Shown here: positions 27,641 through 36,346 of the stretch, in pieces
How positions within the stretch are numbered: position 1 is the stretch's first letter
Layout: each line of letters begins with the position of its first letter
Assembly (NCBI RefSeq): GCF_022867865.1
Contig: NZ_JALIEC010000005.1
Location: forward strand, 248,001 to 312,000
Direction: 5' to 3'
DNA: 64,000 nucleotides
Source of the DNA: Phaeobacter sp. J2-8
Lineage (GTDB): Bacteria > Pseudomonadota > Alphaproteobacteria > Rhodobacterales > Rhodobacteraceae
Position numbers and translations under genes: made by a program
Notes under the pieces: generated by a model
Seen by the model: only the letters and a program-made list of their open reading frames with translations
What the model was told of the DNA's origin: nothing
The model's database searches: none

Positions 27641-27666
27641 CTGAGGTCGCGGGACAGCGACCTCAG
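27641..27666 (+). terminator. Hairpin after phaZ
   Basis: CTGAGGTCGC, six bases, GCGACCTCAG: a perfect 10-bp stem 14 bases after the phaZ stop. No T tract follows, so it may be a 3' stabiliser or part of a bidirectional terminator with the convergent oxidoreductase gene. Confidence 0.6.
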
Positions 27667-27720
27667 ACAAGCCCTCAAATTACGATGAAATGCCAAGCCC
27701 CCCCGCAAGGGCGGATGCGC

Positions 27721-28704
27721 CTATGTTGCGGGGCCGGCCTTGGCAAAAACCATGTCAATCATGGCTTGGGTGCCGCGCGAAAATTCCAGCGGACAGGGAT
27801 AATCCGCCCCATCCAGCACCGATGCGTTGAAATTTTCGACCTGATGCACATAGTGATTCACGCCGGGCCAACGCCAGGTCACCCGCTCCATTCCGGGGCG
27901 GTCCAATGTGACCTCGGCCTGATCAAACACCCCGGCGTTGAACGGCGCTTGCACCGAGATCATCCCCTTGTCGCCCTGAATGGTCACGTTTTGCCGGGGC
28001 ACCATACGCATGGAATTGACACCGGAAAAATGGAACGACGGGAATTGCGCGGTGATATGTGACCAGACATCAACGCCGTTTTCCCAGGTGATCGCGGTGC
28101 TGAGGATCTCTTGCGGTTCTTCGCCGGTGACAAACCGCGCGGTGCCATAGGTATAGACGCCGATATCGGGAATTGCGCCGCCGCCGGTATCCGCCCGGTT
28201 GCGGATATTGCCGGTGTCGGCGCGATTGTCATAGGAAAACACCGTATCCCACAGCATGATTTCGCCAATCTCGCCACCCTGCACCAGCTCGCGCACCTTC
28301 TGCCAGCGCGGGTGATGCACCACCATATAGGCCTCGGCTGCGACCAGACCGGTCTTATCGCGCAGCGCAATCACACTGTCGAATTCTTCGGCCTTCATCG
28401 CCAGCGGTTTTTCCACCAACACATGTTTGCCCGCGCGCAGCGCCTTTTCCGCCCATTCGACATGCAGGTGATTGGGCAGCGGCACATAGACCGCATCAAT
28501 GGTGTCACTGGCCAAAAGCGCGTCGTAGTCGTCAAACAGGTGAAGGTCGGGGTTCAATCGCTGAAATCCGGCGGCCTTGTCCGCGCTGGAGGTCGCAAGC
28601 GCCGCAAGCGTGCCCCGCCCCGCCAGATGAATGGCCGGTGCCATATGCCGGCGGGCAAAATTTGCCGCCCCCAGAACTCCCCAACGCACATGGTCCGCCA
28701 TCAT
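27721..28704 (-). CDS. Gfo/Idh/MocA-family oxidoreductase
   Basis: A 327-residue NAD(P)-dependent oxidoreductase. The Rossmann motif is WGVLGAANFARRH, the conserved lysine motif is HVLVEKPLAM, and the substrate domain carries the conserved His-containing AEAYMVVHHPRW. The substrate is probably a sugar or cyclitol derivative but cannot be named. GGGGAGGAAT precedes the start; an alternative ATG is at 28701. It is transcribed alone and converges with phaZ. Confidence 0.88.
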   Translation of the reverse strand: MMADHVRWGVLGAANFARRHMAPAIHLAGRGTLAALATSSADKAAGFQRLNPDLHLFDDYDALLASDTIDAVYVPLPNHLHVEWAEKALRAGKHVLVEKPLAMKAEEFDSVIALRDKTGLVAAEAYMVVHHPRWQKVRELVQGGEIGEIMLWDTVFSYDNRADTGNIRNRADTGGGAIPDIGVYTYGTARFVTGEEPQEILSTAITWENGVDVWSHITAQFPSFHFSGVNSMRMVPRQNVTIQGDKGMISVQAPFNAGVFDQAEVTLDRPGMERVTWRWPGVNHYVHQVENFNASVLDGADYPCPLEFSRGTQAMIDMVFAKAGPAT

Positions 28705-28762
28705 ATTCCTCCCCTAAAATGTTTGGGGTAACATGGCGCGAAGACATCGGGCCGACAACACG

Positions 28763-28790
28763 AAAAAGGCCGGGATTTTCACCCCGGCCT
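28763..28790 (-). terminator. Intrinsic terminator of rpoH
   Basis: On the minus strand AGGCCGGG, an 8-base loop, CCCGGCCT and TTTTT. It lies 26 bases after the rpoH stop codon. Confidence 0.88.
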
Positions 28791-28815
28791 CTGGTCACGA
28801 TCTTGTCGCGTTGAT

Positions 28816-29711
28816 TTACGCGGATTCCAACATGCCCTGTTGCTTGGCCAGGTCACGCATCCGTTTTTGCAGCTTCTCGAACGCCCGCACTTCGATCTGG
28901 CGAATGCGTTCGCGGCTGACGTCATATTGGCCGGACAAATCTTCGAGTGTCACGGTTTCGTCCGACAGGCGGCGCTGGGTCAGAATGTCCTTTTCCCGGT
29001 CATTCAGCACATCCATCGCTTCGGCCAGCATGGCACGGCGGGTTTCAAGCTCGTCGCGGGCCTCGTAATCGCCAGCCTGATCGGCGTCTTCATCTTCCAG
29101 CCAATCCTGCCATTGCATCGTCCCCTCACCTTCGGAGCCGACAGTCGCATTCAGCGAGGCATCCCCCCCGACATGCGGCGGTTCATGCTGATCACTTCGT
29201 CCTCGGTCACGCCGAGATCGGTGGCAATCCGTTTGACGTTTTCGGGGCGAAGATCGCCTTCTTCCAGCGCGCCAATACGGGCTTTTGCCTTGCGCAGGTT
29301 AAAGAACAACTTCTTTTGCGCCGAGGTTGTGCCAAGTTTGACCATCGACCACGACCGCAGGACATATTCCTGGATCGAGGCGCGAATCCACCACATCGCA
29401 TAAGTTGCGAGGCGGAAACCTTTTTCCGGGTCAAATTTCTTGACCGCCTGCATCAGGCCAACATTGGCTTCGGAAATCACCTCGGCCTGGGGCAGACCAT
29501 AGCCGCGATAGCCCATCGCGATTTTGGCCGCGAGACGCAGGTGGCTTGTGACCATCTTGTGCGCCGCTTCGGTATCTTGTTTCTCAACCCAGCGTTTCGC
29601 CAGCATGTATTCTTCTTCAGGCTCCAGCAGCGGAAATTTACGAATTTCTTGCAGGTAGCGTGACATTCCGCCTTCCGGCGTCGGGGCCGGGAGATTTGCG
29701 TAATTAGCCAT
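28816..29711 (-). CDS. rpoH: RNA polymerase heat-shock sigma factor, frameshifted
   Basis: Sigma-32 type factor. The N-terminal part reads MANYANLPAPTPEGGMSRYL onward through region 2 (ISEANVGLMQAVKKFDPEKG, LATYAMWWIRASIQEYVLRSWS), and the C-terminal part contains region 4 (LNDREKDILTQRRLSDETVT, QYDVSRERIRQIEVRAFEKL). A frame break lies in a run of seven C on the plus strand at 29163-29169; eight would restore MSGGDASLNATVGSEGEG and a 298-residue protein, the normal length. The start at 29711 has AGGGACGA upstream. Because sigma-32 is important for viability, I treat the break as a probable read error. Confidence 0.93.
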
Positions 29712-29969
29712 GGTCGTCCCTCCGATGTTTAGACCGTTAACATTCAATATGGTGTGGGAAATCTGTGCTTCAAGGGCACATAAACCCGATTGCGTTAATT
29801 ATTGTACTGATCTGTTCAGTTTTCCAGCGCCATGTCGCTGCCTCACGCCCATGTGCGAGATGCGACAAACCCTGTTACTTTTGCTACAGATATCGTCTGA
29901 AAATAGCATAGACGCACATCAGACCCGGCGCCACACCGGAATACTACGCAAAAACGCACATTAAATGTT

Positions 29970-30992
29970 TCAAATCGCCCGAAGCGTCGAAAGAAGGTCA
30001 GCCATGTCATCGGGCAGCGGCGCTTCAAATGCGTGCCACGCGCCGCTGACCGGATGCGCGAACCCCAGTTTCTGCGCATGCAGCGCCTGACGTGGAAATG
30101 CCGCCAGCGCGGCCTGTGCCACGTCGCTCAGCGCGGTTTTCGGCAATTTGCGTTTTCCGCCATAGGTTGCATCGCCGATCAAACCATGGCCGGCATGGGC
30201 CATATGCACCCGGATTTGGTGGGTGCGGCCGGTTTCCAGACGACATTCCATCAACGTCACCACCGGCGGCGTGCCAAAAGTGTCGACCACCCGCGCGCGG
30301 GTCACCGCATGGCGACCGCCCTCAAAAAACACCGCCTGTTTCTGACGGTCCGTGCGATGGCGGGCAAGCTGCGTTGTGATCTTCATCACATTTCCCGGCT
30401 CAAAGCTGATGCCGCGCAGGCCACGCAAGCGCGGATCCGCCGCATCCGGATGACCATAGACAATCGCCTGATAGGCGCGTTCGGCGGTGTGTTTTTCAAA
30501 TTGCGCGGCAAGCCCATGGTGCGCGGCGTCGGATTTCGCCACCACCAGCACGCCGGATGTGTCCTTATCAATCCGGTGCACGATGCCGGGGCGTTTCATC
30601 CCCCCCACCCCAGACAGCGTATCGCCGCAATGATGCAGCAACGCATTGACCAATGTGCCCGACGGCGTGCCGGGCGCGGGATGCACCACCATGCCGACGG
30701 GTTTGTTGACCACAATCAAATGCTCGTCTTCGAACAACACGTCGAGCGGGATATCTTCCGGCAGGATGTGGCTTTCTTCGGCCGCCTCCACGGTGATGAC
30801 CACCTCGGCGCCCTCGCCCACTTTGGCCTTTGGATTGACCTCGACCGCGCCAGAAACCATCACCGCGCCGCTTTCCAACAGACGCCCCAGACGGGTGCGC
30901 GACAATGCGGCCTCCTCTGGCACATCACGCGCCAAAGCTTTATCAAGACGGGCGGGCGGATTGGCGCCAATGGTGAAACGGAGTTCCGGCAT
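29970..30992 (-). CDS. rluD: RluA-family (RluD-like) pseudouridine synthase
   Basis: A 340-residue rRNA pseudouridine synthase. The N-terminal S4-like domain (ARLDKALARDVPEEAALSR) precedes the catalytic domain with the Asp motif HRIDKDTSGVLV, the block GRTHQIRVHMAHAGHGLIGD and the C-terminal RQALHAQKLGF. The start ATG at 30992 overlaps, on the opposite strand, the ATG of the DUF6476 gene at 30991 within a CATG. The upstream in-frame extension is antisense to that gene and not real. RluD is the best match; RluC/RluA relatives cannot be excluded. Confidence 0.9.
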   Translation of the reverse strand: MPELRFTIGANPPARLDKALARDVPEEAALSRTRLGRLLESGAVMVSGAVEVNPKAKVGEGAEVVITVEAAEESHILPEDIPLDVLFEDEHLIVVNKPVGMVVHPAPGTPSGTLVNALLHHCGDTLSGVGGMKRPGIVHRIDKDTSGVLVVAKSDAAHHGLAAQFEKHTAERAYQAIVYGHPDAADPRLRGLRGISFEPGNVMKITTQLARHRTDRQKQAVFFEGGRHAVTRARVVDTFGTPPVVTLMECRLETGRTHQIRVHMAHAGHGLIGDATYGGKRKLPKTALSDVAQAALAAFPRQALHAQKLGFAHPVSGAWHAFEAPLPDDMADLLSTLRAI

Positions 30993-31311
30993 GGATGACC
31001 CTTCTGATACGCAGGCGGATATGCCCGAACCGCCCTCGCTGCGCTTCTTGCGCGTGTTGGTGACGGTGTTGACGGGCGTGATGATCGCTGGGGTCATACT
31101 GATCATCACACTGCTTGTCATCCGCTTCCGCGACACCGGCCCGCAACTGCCCGAAGATTTGACCCTGCCCGCCGGTGTCACGGCCCAGGCCGTCACCTTT
31201 GGCACCGGTTGGGTCGCGGTGGTCACACAGGACAACCGCATCCTGATTTTCGATCGGATCACCGGGCGCATGACCCAGGACGTCGCGATCACCGCGCCCA
31301 GCGATCACTGA
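30991..31311 (+). CDS. DUF6476 family membrane protein
   Basis: A 106-residue protein with one N-terminal transmembrane segment (VLVTVLTGVMIAGVILIITL) and a short periplasmic domain with repeated short strands (AVTFGTGWVAVVTQDNRILIF), matching the Rhodobacteraceae family DUF6476. Function unknown. Its start overlaps the rluD start on the other strand, so its ribosome-binding site (GGAG) lies inside rluD. It is convergent with the b-type cytochrome gene, overlapping by seven bases. Confidence 0.8.
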   Translation: MDDPSDTQADMPEPPSLRFLRVLVTVLTGVMIAGVILIITLLVIRFRDTGPQLPEDLTLPAGVTAQAVTFGTGWVAVVTQDNRILIFDRITGRMTQDVAITAPSDH

Positions 31312-31793
31312 TACGTAAGCGCAATCCAGATGTGCAAGGCAGTCAGCGGGATCAATGCCGAAGACAGCGCGATATGCAGCCACAGCCAGACATTATACAG
31401 CAGCTTGCTGCGATAGGGGATCACTTCGCGGTTCAACAGGCCGGTGGCCGCGACCGCAATGAAACACATTGCTAGAACCGAGGTCCAGGCATGGCCAAAC
31501 CGCACCGCATGGACCGCAAACAGCAAGGTCATGCCAACCCCAACCCAGCGATGGGCCGCATAATGTCGCCGCACCTCTGCCGCCTTGCCGGTCTGGCGCG
31601 CCACCAACAGCATCCATTGATAGGCCATGCCGGTGACCAAAAGCGCCCCGGTCACGATCTGCCAGGACAGGGTCAGATCAAACGCCGGGCGCAGCGCCAC
31701 CCCGGCGGTGAAAACCGTGGTGATCAGCGCCAATCCGAACAGCCCCAACATGGCATAGGGGCGCTGACGCAGCCGGGTCAAAACGACAATCAT
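31305..31793 (-). CDS. Four-helix membrane protein, probable b-type cytochrome
   Basis: A 162-residue integral membrane protein with four predicted segments and histidines placed in or next to them (about residues 81, 95, 101, 140 and 154), a layout that fits a small di-heme b-type or ferric-reductase-like protein. It is coupled by an ATGA overlap to the Tll0287-like cytochrome upstream, which is itself coupled to a pentaheme cytochrome. I infer that it carries electrons between the quinone pool and these periplasmic hemes. No named family could be assigned with confidence. Confidence 0.7.
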   Translation of the reverse strand: MIVVLTRLRQRPYAMLGLFGLALITTVFTAGVALRPAFDLTLSWQIVTGALLVTGMAYQWMLLVARQTGKAAEVRRHYAAHRWVGVGMTLLFAVHAVRFGHAWTSVLAMCFIAVAATGLLNREVIPYRSKLLYNVWLWLHIALSSALIPLTALHIWIALTYQ

Positions 31794-32620
31794 TGTCCCA
31801 CCTCCGCATCCGTCACGATCAGCGCGCGCAGCACCGTGCCGCCGGCCTTGGCCCGCACTTCGGCCATGAAGGTCGCCAAATCCGGAAGAACCCGCGCGCC
31901 TTCATCCGGCCATTCCGCCCCGATCGGAACCGGAACAGAAAACCCCGCCGCCTTGTCGAGATAGCCCTGATAAGCCTCTGCAACCGAGAAATAAAATGCC
32001 TCTGTCGCATCCAGATATTCATCAGCGGCCAGGGTGTCGCGCGGATAGGTCCAGGTGGTGGCCCCCATGATTTCATTCAAAACCCAATCATGGCGCGGGC
32101 TATCGGGGTGATCATTGTGACAGGTCACACAGGGTTCAGCCGAGGCAAAATCGGGATACATGCCAACCAGATCGCCACGTTCGGTGCTGGAAAACACCGG
32201 ACCCTTGGTGGCGCGCACCTGTTGAAAGGCCTCGGCCTGGGAACCATTGAACAGGTTTGACGCATTGATCGGCGCATCAGACCCCAGATAGAGCCCCAAC
32301 TGCGGTGGCTTGGCCTCCATCCGGGCGGCGGCAAGCCGCAGGAACAAGGCCTGCAATGGCCCCTTTTCCACCCCCGGCTCGGCCCAGTCTTCGCCGAACT
32401 TCAACCCGGCCTTCACCCCGCCGCCCACAACGCGCGCGGTATAGATCGACCGCGCCGCATCATTGATTGCATTGGCCGCGTCAAACAAATGCCGCGCCGG
32501 CAGAGGCCGCGAATCGAGCCCCTGCGCCGCTTGGCTTGGCAAAGGCGGCGGCGCGGTGACAAACAAATAGATCGCCAAACAGCCAAACAGGCCCACGGCA
32601 ATAATGGATTTCAGGCTCAT
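31790..32620 (-). CDS. Tll0287-like (DUF3365) monoheme c-type cytochrome
   Basis: A 276-residue secreted or anchored protein with an N-terminal hydrophobic segment, then a helical region and the domain signature CVTCHNDHPDSPRHDW, a single heme-binding CxxCH in the Tll0287/DUF3365 context, often a sensor-type heme domain. It overlaps the upstream pentaheme gene and the downstream b-type gene by ATGA, so the three are translationally coupled. Whether it is a sensor or an electron relay is unknown; the absence of a signalling domain favours relay. Confidence 0.85.
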   Translation of the reverse strand: MSLKSIIAVGLFGCLAIYLFVTAPPPLPSQAAQGLDSRPLPARHLFDAANAINDAARSIYTARVVGGGVKAGLKFGEDWAEPGVEKGPLQALFLRLAAARMEAKPPQLGLYLGSDAPINASNLFNGSQAEAFQQVRATKGPVFSSTERGDLVGMYPDFASAEPCVTCHNDHPDSPRHDWVLNEIMGATTWTYPRDTLAADEYLDATEAFYFSVAEAYQGYLDKAAGFSVPVPIGAEWPDEGARVLPDLATFMAEVRAKAGGTVLRALIVTDAEVGQ

Positions 32621-33273
32621 TGGGTTTTCCCCTCGAACATCTTGAACGGGCCATAAGGGCTGGGGCCCTGGCCAAAAAACGCCCGGATTTCAGGCTCCGG
32701 GATCAAATCGCGGACATGGGTCGGCGGATCATAGGAATGGTTGCCATGAAAATCATGACACCCCAGGCAAGTGCCCCATTTTTCATTTTTTATCAGGGTG
32801 ATGTGCGGGACGTTCACCGGATCGTTCGCCAATTTCAAATCGCTGTGACAGGCGCTGCAAATTCTGGTGTCACTCGACACGCGCGCAGCCGCATGTTCGG
32901 TGTGGCACCCAAGGCAGCTGTCGGCCTCGACTTGCTGTAGCGCCTCGATGAATCGCGGTTCGCGAAAACGGTAAATCGGGTGACGTTCATTCGGGCGCTG
33001 GTGGCAGTCCAGGCATTGATCGCTTGTCACCTCGGATCTGCCGAAATCGGCGGGTTCCTCACGACGCCCCATCACATAGGCCAGTTTGGCCTGAATTTGC
33101 TGGCGTGTGGTGCCGGGGCTTTCCACATGACATCCGCGGCAGGACACCTCTGCATGGCCAGATTGAATCGGCCCATGCGCCATCCAGTGGTTGGCCGGTT
33201 CCGACCAAATACCGACCGCCCCCAGCAAAGCCACAGGCACAGCGACAATGAACGCCGAAAGGCGCAAATTCAT
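32617..33273 (-). CDS. Pentaheme c-type cytochrome
   Basis: A 218-residue periplasmic cytochrome with an N-terminal membrane anchor or signal (residues about 5-22) and five CxxCH motifs near residues 45, 87, 120, 139 and 169. Extra histidines (for example H34, H40, H98, H126, H157) can supply distal ligands. The spacing and length are those of NapC/cytochrome-c3-like multiheme proteins. It is first in a three-gene operon behind a triple CtrA-type box. The partner reductase is not encoded here. Confidence 0.9.
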   Translation of the reverse strand: MNLRLSAFIVAVPVALLGAVGIWSEPANHWMAHGPIQSGHAEVSCRGCHVESPGTTRQQIQAKLAYVMGRREEPADFGRSEVTSDQCLDCHQRPNERHPIYRFREPRFIEALQQVEADSCLGCHTEHAAARVSSDTRICSACHSDLKLANDPVNVPHITLIKNEKWGTCLGCHDFHGNHSYDPPTHVRDLIPEPEIRAFFGQGPSPYGPFKMFEGKTQ

Positions 33274-33320
33274 GAAATATCCCCCGGTTGCAATGCAGAA
33301 AATGTATCGCGCTCAGGTTG

Positions 33321-33346
33321 TTAACTATTAGTTAACAAATGGTTAA
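33321..33346. promoter_or_regulatory. Tandem CtrA-type sites before the heme operon
   Basis: TTAA at 33321, 33332 and 33343, each pair separated by exactly 7 bases. This gives two overlapping copies of the CtrA consensus TTAA-N7-TTAA. It lies about 48 bases upstream of the pentaheme start. CtrA is the alphaproteobacterial response regulator for the cell cycle and, in Rhodobacterales, for motility and gene transfer. I see no second match elsewhere in the window. Confidence 0.65.
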
Positions 33347-33466
33347 CCGGGGACAATAAGACAAATTATCCAAAATTGTGTCCAAATAGGCAACACTCGA
33401 CGAACAAAAACACACCGGCCGCGACACGCGTACCGGCGATACATCATCATTTACACTAAAGGGAAA

Positions 33467-33543
33467 TGGTACCACCTCCTGGTCTCGAACCAGGGACCTC
33501 TTGATCCACAATCAAGCGCTCTAACCAACTGAGCTAAGGCGGC
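33467..33543 (-). tRNA. tRNA-His (GTG)
   Basis: A complete cloverleaf on the minus strand: acceptor GCCGCCT/AGGTGGT, D arm GCTC/GAGC, anticodon arm CTTGA-TTGTGGA-TCAAG with anticodon GTG, T arm CCTGG-TTCGAGA-CCAGG, discriminator A73, encoded CCA. There is no pairing extra G-1, and A73 is present, which fits the known alphaproteobacterial type of tRNA-His. Confidence 0.95.
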
Positions 33544-33614
33544 ACTGACGGGCGGAATACCCCCGGTGCGCGCCGATTGCAAGACGTTTGCCACGGAAAA
33601 ATTACCCAAAAAGG

Positions 33615-34097
33615 CTACAAATTCACAACCCAGCGCATCTCTTCCAATGCCACCCCGAAATTGACCACTGGTCGGCGCTCCATCAGGGTCCATCCGGTCG
33701 CAGCATAAAGCGCACAGGCCGCCCGGTGGCTCTTGTGTGTCCACAGCTCCATCCGGCGATATCCGCAGCTGCGGGCATAGGCCAAACATTCCGCCAACAT
33801 CCTTTTGCCAACCCCCTGCCCCCGCACCTCTGGCAGCAAAAGAAACATCCGCAGTTTGGCGGTGTCGTCATCCTGACGCACACAGAAAATACTGCCCAGC
33901 CGCTCTGCCCCCCGATGGGCAATAAAGGCCCGTTCACAGCTGGGGTCATGGTGGCGGATAAAATCAGCGAGGATTTCAGCGACCAAAGCCTCAAACGTCG
34001 AATCAAATCCTTCGTCGCGGGCGTATAACAGCCCATGTTGCATCACCAGCCATCCGGCGTCGCCCACCTCCAGCCCGCGGAACCCAATGTCTGTCAT
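33615..34097 (-). CDS. GNAT-family N-acetyltransferase
   Basis: A 160-residue acetyltransferase with the acetyl-CoA motif LPEVRGQGVGKRMLAECLAYA, followed by the conserved GYRRMELWTHKSHRAACALYAATGW. The substrate is unknown. The start at 34097 (MTDIGFRGLE) has GGAAAGG upstream; an in-frame ATG at 34112 is less likely. Sequences of this type are sometimes fused to MarR domains; here it stands alone next to tRNA-His. Confidence 0.88.
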   Translation of the reverse strand: MTDIGFRGLEVGDAGWLVMQHGLLYARDEGFDSTFEALVAEILADFIRHHDPSCERAFIAHRGAERLGSIFCVRQDDDTAKLRMFLLLPEVRGQGVGKRMLAECLAYARSCGYRRMELWTHKSHRAACALYAATGWTLMERRPVVNFGVALEEMRWVVNL

Positions 34098-34192
34098 CAC
34101 TTGCCTTTCCATGCGCGCTGCTGTAGCCCATTGCGGCCCCAGGGGCCTGATACGAGGGTGCCCGATACGGGCCCGGCCAGAGGAAAAAAACC

Positions 34193-34381
34193 ATGAGCAT
34201 CAATACCGAACGCGACATCGAGGCCAATCTTCAGATCGGTCCCACCGATAGCGGCATGGTGCGTCTGTTTATCAGCGCAGGCAATACCGAGGTTCCGATG
34301 GATTTCGATCCCGACGAAGCGCGTGAAATCGCCGAAGAAATGCTCGCCGCCGCAATGGCCGCAGAGCAGATGGGCAAATAA
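34193..34381 (+). CDS. DUF6324 family small protein
   Basis: A 62-residue acidic protein (SDSGMV-like core, then MDFDPDEAREIAEEMLAAA). Function unknown. GAGGAAA precedes the ATG, and composition and codon use match its neighbours, which supports a real gene. It lies in a 95-base divergent gap from the GNAT gene. Confidence 0.75.
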   Translation: MSINTERDIEANLQIGPTDSGMVRLFISAGNTEVPMDFDPDEAREIAEEMLAAAMAAEQMGK

Positions 34382-34420
34382 GCCGGGCACAAGCTTCGGT
34401 GTGCCCCCAAAACCGCGCCG

Positions 34421-34876
34421 TCAGATGCGCGGATCGCGCAGCGCCTGAAGCCGCCGCGCGGCCTGTGTTGCAAACATATGCACCATTTTCTTGCGCCGCG
34501 CCGGGGCCAGCCGGGTTTCTTCGCCCATGCGCAGCACCTCGGCGTCATAGGCATCGGCAATGATCAATCCCGTGCCTTCAGGCAAAAGATCGGTTGGAAA
34601 CGCCTCATCCACCGCCCAAAAATACCGGTCGCCCCATTCCAGATAGCCCTGCCATTTCTGATCCGACGTAAAATCGTTGCGTGACGATTTACATTCCACC
34701 ACCCAGATTTCGCCTTTGGGCCCAAGCGCAAGCACATCCACCCGCAGCCCGCGCGTGACGGTAAATTCCTCAATCGTGACAAAGCCCAGCGCCGCCATAT
34801 GGCGACAGACCCCGCGCGCCAGCAACTGGCCGGGTTGCATCGCATCAATCGCAGATATGTTGGTCAGGTCGGACAT
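34421..34876 (-). CDS. mmcB: MmcB-family DNA repair protein
   Basis: A 151-residue protein with a PD-(D/E)xK nuclease-like core: the strand pair RVDVLALGPKGEIWVVECKSS supplies Asp and Glu-x-Lys. In Caulobacter MmcB was linked to mitomycin C tolerance and feeds substrate to translesion polymerases. The start at 34876 (MSDLTNISAID) is preferred over 34894. The C terminus is basic. It is divergent from the membrane-protein gene at 34991. Confidence 0.85.
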   Translation of the reverse strand: MSDLTNISAIDAMQPGQLLARGVCRHMAALGFVTIEEFTVTRGLRVDVLALGPKGEIWVVECKSSRNDFTSDQKWQGYLEWGDRYFWAVDEAFPTDLLPEGTGLIIADAYDAEVLRMGEETRLAPARRKKMVHMFATQAARRLQALRDPRI

Positions 34877-34990
34877 GGGGCAAACATGGAACATATCGCG
34901 AACACATGCAATCCCCCGCCCAGCCCCCGATCAGACATTGCCAATCGCCGCTTTGGCCATATCTTGAACCCATGAACCGTTGAGGGCCCG

Positions 34991-36346
34991 ATGGACACAG
35001 ATACCAGAATGTCAGACGCGCAGGCGCGCGGCGTGCGCTATGCGCGTGAATTGCAGGGCCATATTACCTGGCTAGACACATTTTCCGGCACCGCGCTTGG
35101 CGTGTTGGCGGTGGCATCGGGGATCTACACCTATCTAGGGGTGTCCTCGCTGTTGGATGAAAACGGCGCCATGTCGGTCTTTGCCGCCATCGCCTATTCG
35201 GTGGCGGTGTCGGTCGGGATTTTCGTGTTCTGGTCCTATATGATGCGGCTGTTTCCGGCGGTGCGCACGGCACAGGCACGCATCGGCCTGTTGGCGGCGA
35301 TGGGGCTTGGGTCGCTGGCGATCGTGGCCATGTCCAGCTGGCTGAACGCGGCGGCCCTGGCCGGGTCGGCGGCGGTGGAACAACATCTGGCCGAAACTGT
35401 GCAACGCTATCAAACCTCGCTCGAACGGGCGCATGAAGTGGCGCTCAGCGGTCAGGCCCTGGAACGCGATGTCGCCCGCACCAGACAGGGATTCGAGGAT
35501 CTGTCAGAGCAAGAGGCCACCGGCAATCTGTCCGGCTTGGCCGGGCGCGGCGCGGTGTTCCGGGTCCTGCGACAGAAATCATCGGAACTGGTCGCACTGG
35601 AAACCCAGATCGCCGCCCAAACCCCCAGGGTCGATGCCGCCTTCACCCAAGGCAACGCCCTTCTCAGCCGCATGCGCGCGCTCACGGTCGAATCCGGCGC
35701 GGTAGAGCCCCGCTCGGTCGAGTTTTCAGAACTGGCCGTGCAATTGCAGGGACTTATCACGCAACTCCGCCAGCTGTCCGTCGCCTCGCTGGTGGAACGC
35801 GCTGCGCAGGATCTGGCGGCCTCGGTTGTGCTGCCGGAACTCGATGGGGCAACAGCGGAAAACCGCGGCGATCAGGCCGCGACCATCACATCCGTTCTGG
35901 ATGTCCTGGCCCAACGCGCCGCAACGCTGGAAGGCGCGGCACGTCAGGTGCTGGCCCTCGCCCCGCCGCCTGAGGTCAGCTATGCACCGATTTCCGCCGC
36001 TGACGCCGTGATCCTGTATGCCGGGAATTTTGTGCCCTCCTGGGCGGGGGCGATTGCCATCGACCTTCTGCCGGCTGTGCTGGTGTTCATTCTGGCGATC
36101 ACACATTCCGCCATTCGTTCCGGCCGCGAAGGCGCCGCTGTCGAAGACACCCTGACCCTGGCAGAGCTGCGCGCCGCGCTGGCGGCGGTGCGCGATGTGG
36201 AAAACGCAATGCAGACCACGCCGCAACATTCCGGCCCCGCGCCTGACACTTCCGCCCCCCAATCCAACCCACCGGCTGAAACGGACCCATCACCACCACC
36301 CACCGACGCCGCCAAGATCCATTCCCTGCCCGGCAAAACCCCATGA
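34991..36346 (+). CDS. Membrane protein of unknown function with long helical domain
   Basis: A 451-residue protein I do not recognise. It has three predicted N-terminal transmembrane segments (about residues 32-52, 62-85, 97-118), a roughly 200-residue extra-membrane region rich in Ala, Gln, Glu and Leu heptads (likely coiled coil), a further membrane segment near residue 355-375 (AIDLLPAVLVFILAITHS), and a Pro/Ser/Thr-rich tail. It is coupled by ATGA to a ClpP-like protease gene. The layout recalls membrane scaffold proteins, but nothing specific can be claimed. Confidence 0.8.
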   Translation: MDTDTRMSDAQARGVRYARELQGHITWLDTFSGTALGVLAVASGIYTYLGVSSLLDENGAMSVFAAIAYSVAVSVGIFVFWSYMMRLFPAVRTAQARIGLLAAMGLGSLAIVAMSSWLNAAALAGSAAVEQHLAETVQRYQTSLERAHEVALSGQALERDVARTRQGFEDLSEQEATGNLSGLAGRGAVFRVLRQKSSELVALETQIAAQTPRVDAAFTQGNALLSRMRALTVESGAVEPRSVEFSELAVQLQGLITQLRQLSVASLVERAAQDLAASVVLPELDGATAENRGDQAATITSVLDVLAQRAATLEGAARQVLALAPPPEVSYAPISAADAVILYAGNFVPSWAGAIAIDLLPAVLVFILAITHSAIRSGREGAAVEDTLTLAELRAALAAVRDVENAMQTTPQHSGPAPDTSAPQSNPPAETDPSPPPTDAAKIHSLPGKTP

